From positions 62,001-126,000 of the forward strand of contig NZ_FOXX01000012.1 of assembly GCF_900115845.1 (NCBI RefSeq): a stretch of DNA of 64,000 nt, written 5' to 3'. Position numbers and translations under genes: made by a program. Below, one piece after another: positions 1 through 7,707 of this stretch. The notes below the pieces were generated by a model that was given only the letters and a program-made list of their open reading frames with translations, was not told the origin of the DNA and searched no databases. This DNA is from Priestia endophytica DSM 13796. Its GTDB lineage: Bacteria; Bacillota; Bacilli; Bacillales; Bacillaceae_H. Within the stretch, counting starts at the first letter, position 1; every line of letters begins with the position of its first letter.

Positions 1-1
1 G

Positions 2-340
2 AAGGGTTACTTGCTTAAGGATACAACGCGTGAAAATCTGTTTCGAACAATTGAGTCTGCTTTAGGAGGAGAGACGCTACTACAACCAGAGATTACAACA
101 AGAATATTCTCTTCTAACCATACTCCGTCTTTTTCTGAGCAGTCTATCTTAACACAAAGAGAGCTAGACGTTCTCAAACGTGTAGCTGATGGTAAAACAA
201 GTAAAGCAATTGCTTTATATCTTAATATTTCAGAACGAACAGTAAAGTCCTATCTTACAAATATCTATACAAAACTCGATGTTACTTCAAGGTCACAAGC
301 TGTAGCTGTTGCGATTGAGAAAGGTCTTCTTCATCGTTAA
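2..340 (+). CDS. NarL/LuxR-type response regulator, C-terminal part (YdfI-like)
   Basis: The left window edge cuts this gene; the reading frame is open from base 2. The visible residues begin with KGYLLKD, the end of a receiver domain carrying the conserved lysine, followed by a linker and a LuxR-type helix-turn-helix (LTQRELDVLKRVADGKTSK through SERTVKSYLTNIYTKL). Proteins of this family are phosphorylated by a partner histidine kinase and then bind promoters. An MMPL transporter follows 140 bp downstream on the same strand, which is the B. subtilis ydfHIJ arrangement, so the regulator probably controls that exporter. The kinase and most of the receiver domain lie outside the window. Function is clear at family level; the YdfI assignment is inference from context. 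Confidence 0.9.
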   Translation, partial: KGYLLKDTTRENLFRTIESALGGETLLQPEITTRIFSSNHTPSFSEQSILTQRELDVLKRVADGKTSKAIALYLNISERTVKSYLTNIYTKLDVTSRSQAVAVAIEKGLLHR

Positions 341-355
341 ATAAGAAATTTGCCC

Positions 356-392
356 AAACGTACATAGGGGGATGCCCTTATGTACGTTTTTT
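356..392 (+). terminator. Rho-independent terminator after the response regulator
   Basis: Inverted repeat ACGTACATAggg / cccTtATGTACGT followed by TTTTTT, just after the stop codon. Confidence 0.8.
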
Positions 393-479
393 GTTTTCTC
401 ATTCTACATTAGGATAAGAAAGTATGAGGAAAAAGGTTGTAAAAAGAGATTAGTTTCTAAAGGATGAAAGGAGATTTAC

Positions 480-2672
480 ATGGCAAATTATCTTTATAAG
501 CTTGGTGATTGGACTTACCGAAAGCGTAAGAGAGTTGTTGTAGGATGGCTCGCTATTTTAATAGTGATTGCCCTAGCAGTAGTGAGTTTAGGAATGAAGT
601 TTAATGACGATATGTCTATTCCAGGTACACCTTCTGAAGAAGCGATGAATGTTTTAAATAAAGAGTTCTCTCAAAGTGGAGAAAAAGGTGGTCAGGTAAG
701 ACTCATTTTTAAAGCAAAAGATGGTGAAACATTAGCTTCACCCTCAACAAAAAGAATTATTGAATCTACTCTTAAACAGGCTACGAAGGACTCAGCCGTA
801 AAAGAGATAGCAAGACCTTATCAAACTGGTACAATTAGTGAAAATGAAAAAATTGGCTATGCTGATATTACGTATAAAGTAGAAGCTAATAAAGTAACAG
901 AGAATTCGAAAGAGAAGGTTAAAGAAATTGCAGAAACAGCTCGTGACAAAGGTCTTCAAACAGAATTAGCTGGTTCTGTTGCTTTTTCAGAGATTGAAGT
1001 AGGAGGAGCTTCTGAAGGTATTGGAATTATGATTGCATATGGTGTTTTAGCCTTCACGTTTGCTTCATTTCTTGCAGCAGGCTTACCGATCATTACCTCT
1101 ATAGTTGGGCTTGGTGCTGGAATTTTAACAGTCCTCTTTACAACAAATTTTATGAATGTACAGTCAGTTAGCTTATCTTTAGCTGTTATGATTGGATTGG
1201 CTGTTGGAATTGATTATGCCTTATTCATTATGTCAAGGCACCGACAGTATTTAGCGGAAGGATTTAGTATTAGAGAATCCATTGCTCGTGCTACAGCTAC
1301 AGCAGGAAGTGCAGTCGTTTTTGCAGGAGTGACCGTTATTATTGCTCTGTGTGGCTTATCGATTGTAGGAGTGCCGTTTTTAACAACGATGGGAATAGCA
1401 GCGGCTATCACTGTATTTGCTGTTTTGCTTATTGCTATTACACTTGTTCCAGCAGTAATTAGTATAGCAGGAAACCGGATTAGTCCCGCTCGGAGAAATC
1501 GACTATTCTCGAAATGGAACAATGGGGATAAACAGAATAAAGAAGCGAATAGATGGGGGAGATTTATTGCTAGATTCCCTATCCAGATTGCTCTAGTATG
1601 TGTTGTTCTTACAGGGATTATAAGTTACCCTGCTCTTCATATGGAACTTGGTCTCCCTGATAATGGAATGAAATCTGAAGATACAACAGAGCGACGCGGC
1701 TATGATTTAATGGCAGAAGGTTTTGGCGCAGGCGTGAACGGTCCGCTTGTCGTAATTATGGATGCTTCTAAAAGTAATCAGGCCAACCAAGCTTTTAGTG
1801 AAGGTATAAAAGAACTTGGGGAGTTAAAAAATATTGCAACCATTACTCCGCCAATGCCAAATAAATCTGGTGACTATGCATTACTTAATATAACACCGAA
1901 AACAGGACCAAATGACACTAAAACAAAAGATTTAGTACATGCTTTACGTGATAAATCAGATGAGCTGAAAAAGCAGCATAACCTAGAATTGATGGTAACT
2001 GGAAGTACAGCGGTAAACATTGATATTTCTGAGAAATTAACAGAAGCACTGCCACAGTTCGCAGGTGTCATCGTTGCCTTTGCACTTCTCTTACTTGTTC
2101 TAGTATTCCGTTCTATTATTGTTCCATTGAAAGCTGTTTTAGGGTTTATTATGACTCTTACCGCAACACTAGGGTTTGCTGTGTTTGTTTTACAAGATGG
2201 CCATTTTGCTGGATTATTTGGTGTTCCTGAAGCAGGTCCATTATTGAACTTTATGCCTGTTTTAGTAACAGGAATTCTATTTGGCTTGGCTATGGATTAT
2301 GAAGTTTTTCTGGTGAGCCGTATAAGAGAAGAGTTTATGCATACAGGAAATGCTAGAAAATCTGTTCTTTCAGGATTAAAACATAGTGGACCAGTTGTTA
2401 CAGCAGCAGGTCTAATTATGATTGCTGTCTTCGCAAGCTTCATCTTCTCAGGGGAAACGACTATTAAATCAATGGGACTTGCAATGGCTTTTGGTGTCTT
2501 GTTTGACGCTTTTGTTATAAGAATGACACTTATCCCAGCCCTTATGATTCTCTTGAAAAAAGCTTCTTGGTATTTCCCTAAGTGGCTTGATCGTATTATT
2601 CCGAATGTAGACGTTGAAGGTGAATCATTGAACACAACAAAAGTGAAGAGTAGAGAAAGATTTTCAAAATAA
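480..2672 (+). CDS. MMPL/RND-family membrane exporter (YdfJ-like)
   Basis: A 730-residue polytopic membrane protein of the MMPL branch of the RND superfamily, which exports lipids or hydrophobic compounds using the proton gradient. It has the family duplication: a first membrane helix near residue 25, an extracellular domain, a helix bundle containing GLAVGIDYALFIMSRHR near residue 240, then a second copy with GLAMDYEVFLVSRIREEF near residue 602. The GxxxDY elements in each half are the expected proton-relay motifs. Start ATG has a good ribosome binding site (GAAAGGAG). Length matches B. subtilis YdfJ closely. The adjacent response regulator supports induction by a two-component system. Substrate is unknown. 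Confidence 0.92.
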   Translation: MANYLYKLGDWTYRKRKRVVVGWLAILIVIALAVVSLGMKFNDDMSIPGTPSEEAMNVLNKEFSQSGEKGGQVRLIFKAKDGETLASPSTKRIIESTLKQATKDSAVKEIARPYQTGTISENEKIGYADITYKVEANKVTENSKEKVKEIAETARDKGLQTELAGSVAFSEIEVGGASEGIGIMIAYGVLAFTFASFLAAGLPIITSIVGLGAGILTVLFTTNFMNVQSVSLSLAVMIGLAVGIDYALFIMSRHRQYLAEGFSIRESIARATATAGSAVVFAGVTVIIALCGLSIVGVPFLTTMGIAAAITVFAVLLIAITLVPAVISIAGNRISPARRNRLFSKWNNGDKQNKEANRWGRFIARFPIQIALVCVVLTGIISYPALHMELGLPDNGMKSEDTTERRGYDLMAEGFGAGVNGPLVVIMDASKSNQANQAFSEGIKELGELKNIATITPPMPNKSGDYALLNITPKTGPNDTKTKDLVHALRDKSDELKKQHNLELMVTGSTAVNIDISEKLTEALPQFAGVIVAFALLLLVLVFRSIIVPLKAVLGFIMTLTATLGFAVFVLQDGHFAGLFGVPEAGPLLNFMPVLVTGILFGLAMDYEVFLVSRIREEFMHTGNARKSVLSGLKHSGPVVTAAGLIMIAVFASFIFSGETTIKSMGLAMAFGVLFDAFVIRMTLIPALMILLKKASWYFPKWLDRIIPNVDVEGESLNTTKVKSRERFSK

Positions 2673-2705
2673 GACCTCTCAATTAATCTTTTATCAGTGA
2701 TATGT

Positions 2706-2711
2706 TATAAT
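2706..2711 (+). promoter_or_regulatory. Putative -10 box of the small-protein gene
   Basis: TATAAT lies 43 bp before the GTG start at 2754. The corresponding -35 position (TTAATC, 2683-2688, spacer 17) is weak, so this is only a candidate. Confidence 0.4.
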
Positions 2712-2753
2712 TTGGTATATGCAATATCACTTCTTTTAAAGGATGTGAGATAG

Positions 2754-2915
2754 GTGAACTTTTTAGCAACTAAAGATCCAATTGGACGTTACTCGAAAGC
2801 AGATCTATATTTTTACAAAGTACTAGACGTGCTGAGTTTCCGAAAATCTATCTATACAAAATTAAAAATAAAGTCTATTGAAACGTATTTGGAAGCTAGA
2901 TACAATAGCTATTAG
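2754..2915 (+). CDS. Small protein of unknown function (53 aa)
   Basis: A 53-codon frame starting at GTG, preceded by AAAGGATGTGAG as ribosome binding site and by a TATAAT box at 2706-2711. It ends 1 bp before a strong terminator. The product is basic and rich in Tyr, Lys and Leu (beginning NFLATKDPIGRYSKADLYF) with no membrane helix or cysteine motif. I do not recognise the family. Promoter, RBS, frame and terminator in the right order make it a believable stand-alone small gene rather than a chance frame, but conservation is not demonstrated. Confidence 0.55.
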   Translation: MNFLATKDPIGRYSKADLYFYKVLDVLSFRKSIYTKLKIKSIETYLEARYNSY

Positions 2916-2916
2916 T

Positions 2917-2951
2917 AGAGGACCTTTTGAGTTTAAGGGTCCTCTTTTTTT
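2917..2951 (+). terminator. Strong terminator after the small ORF
   Basis: Stem AGAGGACC / GGGTCCTCT followed by eight T residues, immediately downstream of the 53-codon ORF. Confidence 0.9.
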
Positions 2952-3122
2952 ATTCTTAAGTATGGTAAGAAGTGGCTAATGGTAACGTTCTTTGATAAAA
3001 TAAACGAGCAAGCTGTCACTTTTCTACATTTTAAAGTGTGGCTTTTTCATAGTATATTGGTTCTTATATTGAGAATAATCATGATAGAAAGCGATAAAAA
3101 ACTATATTTGAGGGAAGTTATA

Positions 3123-4379
3123 ATGGCAAAAAAACAACAAAAATCCAGATACTTTGCAGGTATTTCACTAGGAATTATGGGTGTAGGGTTTCTGGCAACC
3201 CTTCCTTTTCAAGATTCTATTATTGGCAAACTTCTACAAGGAGGATTTGAAGCGGGTCTTGTTGGGGGACTTGCGGACTGGTTTGCTGTCACAGCTCTTT
3301 TCCGTCATCCGCTTGGTATTCCTATCCCGCATACTGCACTTCTTCCTAAAAACCGTGATAAGATGGTGCGTGGAGCCATTGCAATGGTTGAGAACAATTG
3401 GCTGACGAAAGAGAGTATTAAAGGGAAGATTGGACAGATCACGTTTACAGACAAGCTTTTTCCACTCCTAGAGCGAGAATTGGCATCAGAAGGTGTTTAT
3501 AAAGCAACTCAATCAGGACTTAAACATGCTATTGATAAAGTGGATCTAGACCAAGTTTCTATTTTCATTGAAAAAGAGTTAAAAAAATACATCTCATCTG
3601 TAGATGTTACTGTTTTTGTAAAATCTCTAACAGATCAAGTTGTAAAAAGAAATCTAGATGAAAAAGCAATAGACTATATTTTAGCTGAAGTAGAAAAATG
3701 GATTTCTAAAGAAGATACAAGACATAAAATTGGCGTTATGGCCAAACAATTTCTTGATAACACAGAATCAGACGGATTCTTAAAAATGGCAATGAGCTCT
3801 TTTAGTAGTTTTATCAATGAGGATAAGCTCGGAAAAATCCTTCAGCCTTTTCTTCTTGAAAAAATCGTTCTCCTCCAAGATAAGGATAATCCTTACCGTG
3901 GACTTATTTTAAATCGTATTCGCCAGGAAATTAACGGTGTTTCAGATCGGGAAGAGCTTATGGTTGAAATTAATCAATGGAAAGATAAAACAGTTCAAAA
4001 TATTGAAGCTTCGGATAAAATAAAAGCTGTTCTAGAGCGATATAAGGATAAACTTCATAAAATGCTAGAGGATCGAGCGTTTGTTGAAAAACATGTGCTC
4101 TCAGCTGTAAGAGAACTTATTGAGAAAACGAAGAATGATGAAGAAAAAGTAAACGCAATTGAAAAATGGATTCACGGACAGGCTGCCTCTTTTATTGAAA
4201 ATAATCATTCTAAAATTGGTAGCCTTGTGAAAGAAAATCTTGAGAAATTAGACAATGAGACGCTCATCCATATGGTAGAAACAAATGTTGGTAAAGATCT
4301 ACAGTGGATTCGCGTAAATGGAGCTCTCTGTGGGTTTTTAATTGGTCTTGTTTTATCCATATTTAAGCTTGTTATATAA
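3123..4379 (+). CDS. DUF445 family membrane protein
   Basis: A 418-residue protein of the DUF445 family (function unknown). An N-terminal hydrophobic segment (YFAGISLGIMGVGFLATLPF) is followed by the family signature with GGLADWFAVTALFRHPLGIP and TALLPKNRDK, then a long charged helical region of about 300 residues, and a C-terminal membrane helix (GALCGFLIGLVLSIFKLVI). The frame is open further upstream to 2979, but I chose the ATG at 3123 because GAGGGAAG lies just before it and the family N-terminus starts there; the 48 extra codons look like untranslated leader. Monocistronic, ending at a terminator shared with the opposing gene. Confidence 0.88.
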   Translation: MAKKQQKSRYFAGISLGIMGVGFLATLPFQDSIIGKLLQGGFEAGLVGGLADWFAVTALFRHPLGIPIPHTALLPKNRDKMVRGAIAMVENNWLTKESIKGKIGQITFTDKLFPLLERELASEGVYKATQSGLKHAIDKVDLDQVSIFIEKELKKYISSVDVTVFVKSLTDQVVKRNLDEKAIDYILAEVEKWISKEDTRHKIGVMAKQFLDNTESDGFLKMAMSSFSSFINEDKLGKILQPFLLEKIVLLQDKDNPYRGLILNRIRQEINGVSDREELMVEINQWKDKTVQNIEASDKIKAVLERYKDKLHKMLEDRAFVEKHVLSAVRELIEKTKNDEEKVNAIEKWIHGQAASFIENNHSKIGSLVKENLEKLDNETLIHMVETNVGKDLQWIRVNGALCGFLIGLVLSIFKLVI

Positions 4380-4381
4380 AC

Positions 4382-4422
4382 AAAAATCCTGCGGTTTTTT
4401 ATGGACCGCAGGATTTTTGTTT
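4382..4422. terminator. Bidirectional terminator between convergent genes
   Basis: Perfect stem AAAAATCCTGCGGT / ACCGCAGGATTTTT with A and T tracts on both sides, serving the DUF445 gene and the opposing membrane-protein gene. Confidence 0.92.
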
Positions 4423-4423
4423 T

Positions 4424-5518
4424 TTATAAAGGTTGGTCACTACGTTGTATCTGTCTTGTTTTGGGATGTGCAATAGAGCTAAAAAAGAGCATGAAAAGTT
4501 CAGCAAGACATAAGGACAGAATAACCCAAATGCCCGTTAATAATGTAGTATGATGAACAATTGCTTGAAGTTTTGACGAAGGCTCAATATAAGAAGTGAA
4601 AGTATAAAACATAGCAAACGTAAACAATCGGCTCCATTGTGATACATCGTACGTTAGAATACCTTCTCGAATTCCATATAATTTAATGCGCTCATACATG
4701 CGATAAATTTCAATTCCTTCAACAAGAAAAAACATGAGACAAGCAAGTGCCCAAATGAATAAAATCATTTCGTGATTGATGGCTTGAGATGTTATACAGG
4801 CAAGCCCTGTAATAGATAAAGCTCCGTGCAGAATACAATTAGTATTATTCCAGTGTGTAGCAACTCTTCCAGTAGAGGATCGGCTGACATAGCGTTTAGC
4901 TATAAAAAAGAGGCTAATACAGTAAAGTAGAATTCCTGTTGTGACTAAGCAAACATTGAGTATTTGCGGTAGATCATTCCAGACGGTATTTAATAATAAT
5001 ACAATTGATTGGGTACTCACTGTTGTAAGAAGTAAAATTCCGTGAGCTTTTTTCAGGAGTTGAGCGCTTTGGACGATTATGAGTGTTTTTATGCAAATGA
5101 GAATATACATAGTCCACAAACCAACATTGAAAAGGGAAAGTATCTTCGCAATGAAAAGCAAATCAGTAAAATGTTTTGCAAGCAAAATTCCAGAAATTGA
5201 AGTGCCAGCAATCCACGTTCCCATTCCAAATCGATTTAAAGGATCATTATAATGGTTTTCAATAAATTTATGATGAAAAAGCGAAGTTAAAATAGAAATG
5301 AAAAAAGAAATCCAAAGAGAGAAAATAATGATACTAAGAACTTTTCCATAGCCTAATGTAAAAAATTTAGAACCAAAATAGTTTGATAGGGCTCCTTCTG
5401 TAATAATTCCTAATGCCATAACAATTGCCATTGTTGATGTTTTAATATAAACTTCTTTCATCATTATAAAAGAAGTCATAAGAGCAGAAAGAATGATTAG
5501 TAAAATAAAATATAGCAT
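4424..5518 (-). CDS. Polytopic membrane protein of unknown function, possibly TDT/SLAC1-like
   Basis: A 364-residue, very hydrophobic protein with about ten predicted membrane helices, spread over the whole length, with short basic loops (for example KRYVSRSSTGR) and a basic hydrophilic C-terminus. The segment NRFGMGTWIAGTS resembles a motif seen in tellurite-resistance/dicarboxylate (TDT, SLAC1-type) transporters, and the overall helix number fits, but the resemblance is weak and I would not assign a substrate. Start ATG is preceded by GGTGAGG on the coding strand. Its promoter region overlaps the remains of a nitroreductase gene. Confidence 0.6.
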   Translation of the reverse strand: MLYFILLIILSALMTSFIMMKEVYIKTSTMAIVMALGIITEGALSNYFGSKFFTLGYGKVLSIIIFSLWISFFISILTSLFHHKFIENHYNDPLNRFGMGTWIAGTSISGILLAKHFTDLLFIAKILSLFNVGLWTMYILICIKTLIIVQSAQLLKKAHGILLLTTVSTQSIVLLLNTVWNDLPQILNVCLVTTGILLYCISLFFIAKRYVSRSSTGRVATHWNNTNCILHGALSITGLACITSQAINHEMILFIWALACLMFFLVEGIEIYRMYERIKLYGIREGILTYDVSQWSRLFTFAMFYTFTSYIEPSSKLQAIVHHTTLLTGIWVILSLCLAELFMLFFSSIAHPKTRQIQRSDQPL

Positions 5519-5530
5519 AGATCCTCACCA

Positions 5531-5738
5531 TCATTTGAAATATGTGTAAGCTTTACTGTTTTTATTGTAACATGGTATGAATGAAAATGAAGGAGTAGGA
5601 GAAAATCGCCCTGTTTCTAGAATAAAATTAAAGTCATTTTCTGAAATTTTTTTTGTTTTATCAAACTCTTTACTCGCATGCCTATATTGATAAGCATTTT
5701 AAGATTTCTTCTTTATTAAAGGTTGGTTTTTTAACCAT
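5531..5738 (-). pseudogene. Remnant of an NAD(P)H nitroreductase (YfkO/HypO-like)
   Basis: On the minus strand an ATG with a good ribosome binding site (AAAGGAAAGGA) opens a frame reading [18 protein letters not shown] and then a stop (5682-5684). One base away, a second frame continues as [18 protein letters not shown] then [19 protein letters not shown] and ends at 5531. Joined, these match the N-terminus of nitroreductases (pattern RHA.KEFD...KISDEDF.FILE.GR.SPSSFG). A single-base frameshift separates the two parts and the remaining two thirds of the gene is missing. The remnant lies divergent from the HxlR regulator, as in hypR-like loci, so it was probably that regulator's target. Identification is from my memory of family motifs, not a search. 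Confidence 0.7.
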
Positions 5739-5857
5739 AATGATCCTTTCCTTTTTTGTTTTGTAGGTAGAGTATAGTACACATAAACAATAAATATAAG
5801 TACGCGCATTTTTGTGATATAGTATCAAAAAAGGTCCTGTAGAAAGAAGGGATTTGT

Positions 5858-6235
5858 ATGAATGAAAAGGAATCAAACTTAGCCTTTCTTGGAAGATATT
5901 CATGTCCTGTTGAAGCAACAGTTGATGTTATTGGTGGGAAATGGAAGAGTGTCATCGTTTATCACTTACTTGATGGAACGAAACGATTTAATGAATTAAA
6001 AAGACTCAACAAAGGAATTACACAACGAATGCTTACACTTCAACTTCGGGAACTAGAAGCTTCAGGGATTGTCCACAGAGAGATTTATCGCCAAATTCCT
6101 CCTAAAGTGGAATATTCCTTAACCGAGTTTGGAAGATCTCTAGAACCGCTTATTTTATTTATGAGAAATTGGGGATTAGAGAATATGGAAAAAGTATTAG
6201 AAAACAGAGAGAAACATGAAACAAACCAATCTTAA
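5858..6235 (+). CDS. HxlR-family MarR-like regulator (HypR/YodB type)
   Basis: A 125-residue winged-helix regulator of the HxlR family: CPVEATVDVIGGKWKSVIVYHLL, then KRFNELKRLNKGITQRMLT as recognition region and a wing with PPKVEYSLTEFGRSL. A cysteine at residue 16 sits where the redox-sensing cysteine of YodB/HypR regulators is found. Such proteins repress nitroreductase, quinone or flavin oxidoreductase genes and respond to electrophiles or disulfide stress. The gene divergent from it is a broken nitroreductase, so its local target appears lost. Start ATG is preceded by AGAAAGAAGGG. Family assignment is firm; redox role is inference. Confidence 0.9.
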   Translation: MNEKESNLAFLGRYSCPVEATVDVIGGKWKSVIVYHLLDGTKRFNELKRLNKGITQRMLTLQLRELEASGIVHREIYRQIPPKVEYSLTEFGRSLEPLILFMRNWGLENMEKVLENREKHETNQS

Positions 6236-6247
6236 AGGAGGTAAAAC

Positions 6248-6388
6248 TTGTTTCAAAAATGGCAGCTGCAGAGGGTATTCATTTGGAAAACAAGTTTATT
6301 TACACGTGGAACGTTTCAACAATTTCTCCTCTTTTTACAAAGAGATATCAAGAGAAGGTGCTCTTATATATTTTTCTCCTCTTTCTGA
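6248..6388 (+). CDS. Possible small ORF or gene remnant downstream of the HxlR regulator
   Basis: A perfect AAAGGAGG overlaps the stop codon of the HxlR gene and lies 7 bp before a TTG, which opens a 46-codon frame (starting FQKWQLQRVFIWKTSLF). The product is aromatic and basic with a hydrophobic end and matches nothing I know. A second frame from ATG 6259 also stays open for about 50 codons and ends in a hydrophobic stretch. The strong ribosome binding site suggests a real gene once started here; the present frame may be the truncated remains of a second operon gene. Confidence 0.3.
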   Translation: MFQKWQLQRVFIWKTSLFTRGTFQQFLLFLQRDIKRRCSYIFFSSF

Positions 6389-6522
6389 TTACTTTTATTA
6401 ATGTCTAATTGAGGGGATTATCATAAAAAGGATAGGAAATGAACCTCAGATGTATATTAGGATTTTTCTCTTGTGAAGCTTGCCGCTCAACATTAGTGTT
6501 CTTGTTCTGTTTTATCTACTCT

Positions 6523-6555
6523 AAGCCTAATCAATATTGATTAGGCTTTTTGTTT
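6523..6555 (+). terminator. Terminator closing the HxlR locus
   Basis: Perfect 13-bp inverted repeat AAGCCTAATCAAT / ATTGATTAGGCTT followed by a T-rich tract. The 130 bp between the small ORF and this hairpin show no other feature. Confidence 0.85.
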
Positions 6556-6570
6556 GCTATTAAGAAAGGA

Positions 6571-6599
6571 TTGTCATTCATATTTTCACTCGCTATAAT
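6571..6599 (+). promoter_or_regulatory. SigA-type promoter of the siderophore-uptake operon
   Basis: TTGTCA (6571-6576), 17-bp spacer, TATAAT (6594-6599), located 77 bp before the first permease gene and directly upstream of a Fur box. Confidence 0.85.
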
Positions 6600-6609
6600 A
6601 GGGATATTA

Positions 6610-6624
6610 TGAAAATGATTATCA
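6610..6624 (+). promoter_or_regulatory. Fur box of the siderophore-uptake operon
   Basis: TGAAAATGATTATCA matches the 7-1-7 Fur consensus TGATAATNATTATCA at 14 of 15 positions and covers the expected transcription start of the promoter just upstream. This predicts repression when iron is plentiful. Confidence 0.85.
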
Positions 6625-6675
6625 ATTGAGAAAAGGGGTTCTTATAAGAAAGGGTTCTACTAGAGGAGTGAGCGT

Positions 6676-7707
6676 ATGGGAAATAGTCTTTCAAATAAAT
6701 TTATTAGGAAGAGAACAAGTTCTGTCATCTTCCTCTCTTTTTTACTAGCTCTTATCATTCTCTGCCTTTGTGTATTTGTAGGGATTACTTTTGGAGCGAA
6801 GAATCTAGATTTTCAAACTGTATGGAAGGCAACTTTTCATTATAATAATCAAATTACTGCTCAGCAAATCATTCATGAGCTACGCCTTCCAAGGGTTATT
6901 GGAGCTGCTGTTGTTGGAGCTGCTTTTGCTGTAGCAGGGGCACTTATTCAAGGCATTACACGCAATCCTTTAGGTGATACGGGAGTATTGGGGATTAATG
7001 GAGGATCTATGCTTATTGTTGCTCTATGTTTTGCTTTTTTACCAAATCTCTCTTACCCTACTCTCATGGTGTTTTCCTTTATTGGAGCTATATTGAGTAC
7101 ACTTTTAATCTTTGCTATTAGTGTAGCCTCTCGGGGTGGGTTTACCCCAATGAAGCTTACAGTAGCAGGCGCAGTTATAGCAGCTCTGCTACATTCTTTA
7201 ACAACTGGAGTTGCTATCTATTATGATTTGAGTCAAGATCTAGCATTTTGGTATGCAGGTGGAGTATCAGGAGTAAAATGGCCTCATTTATCCATATTAG
7301 TTCCTATTATCCTCGTCGTTATTGGAATTAGTACTTGCTTAGGTAAATCTCTTTCTCTTATTGCAATGGGGGATGATATGGCTGCTAACCTTGGGGTTAA
7401 AACATTAAGAGTTAAGGTTATAGGAATCATTCTCGCGGTTATCTTAGCAGGAGTTTCAGTATCAGTTGCTGGTTCAATTGGGTTTATTGGCCTCGTAATT
7501 CCCCACATTGCAAGGAAAATTGTTGGAACAAATTATTATGCTATTATTCCAATGTCAGCTTTATTAGGAGCTATCCTATTAGTTATCGCTGATTTGGGGG
7601 CCCGCACTGTTGACCCTCCACGAGAACTTGCTATTGGTATTATGGTAGCCTTTGTTGGTGTTCCATTTTTCCTTTATATTGCCCGTAAAATAGGGAGGGA
7701 ATTATAG
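6676..7707 (+). CDS. FecCD-family iron-siderophore ABC transporter permease 1
   Basis: A 343-residue integral membrane protein of the FecCD (BtuC-like) family with about ten helices. Typical elements are LRLPRVIGAAVVGAAFAVAG, GITRNPLGDTGVLGINGG, the C-terminal GFIGLVIPHIAR coupling helix that contacts the ABC ATPase, and DPPRELAIGIMVAFVGVPFF. It should form a heterodimeric channel with the next gene product and import Fe-siderophore delivered by the lipoprotein encoded third in the operon. Start ATG follows a GAGGAGTGAG ribosome binding site. The operon has no ATPase gene; B. subtilis solves the same situation with the shared ATPase YusV. Confidence 0.93.
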   Translation: MGNSLSNKFIRKRTSSVIFLSFLLALIILCLCVFVGITFGAKNLDFQTVWKATFHYNNQITAQQIIHELRLPRVIGAAVVGAAFAVAGALIQGITRNPLGDTGVLGINGGSMLIVALCFAFLPNLSYPTLMVFSFIGAILSTLLIFAISVASRGGFTPMKLTVAGAVIAALLHSLTTGVAIYYDLSQDLAFWYAGGVSGVKWPHLSILVPIILVVIGISTCLGKSLSLIAMGDDMAANLGVKTLRVKVIGIILAVILAGVSVSVAGSIGFIGLVIPHIARKIVGTNYYAIIPMSALLGAILLVIADLGARTVDPPRELAIGIMVAFVGVPFFLYIARKIGREL

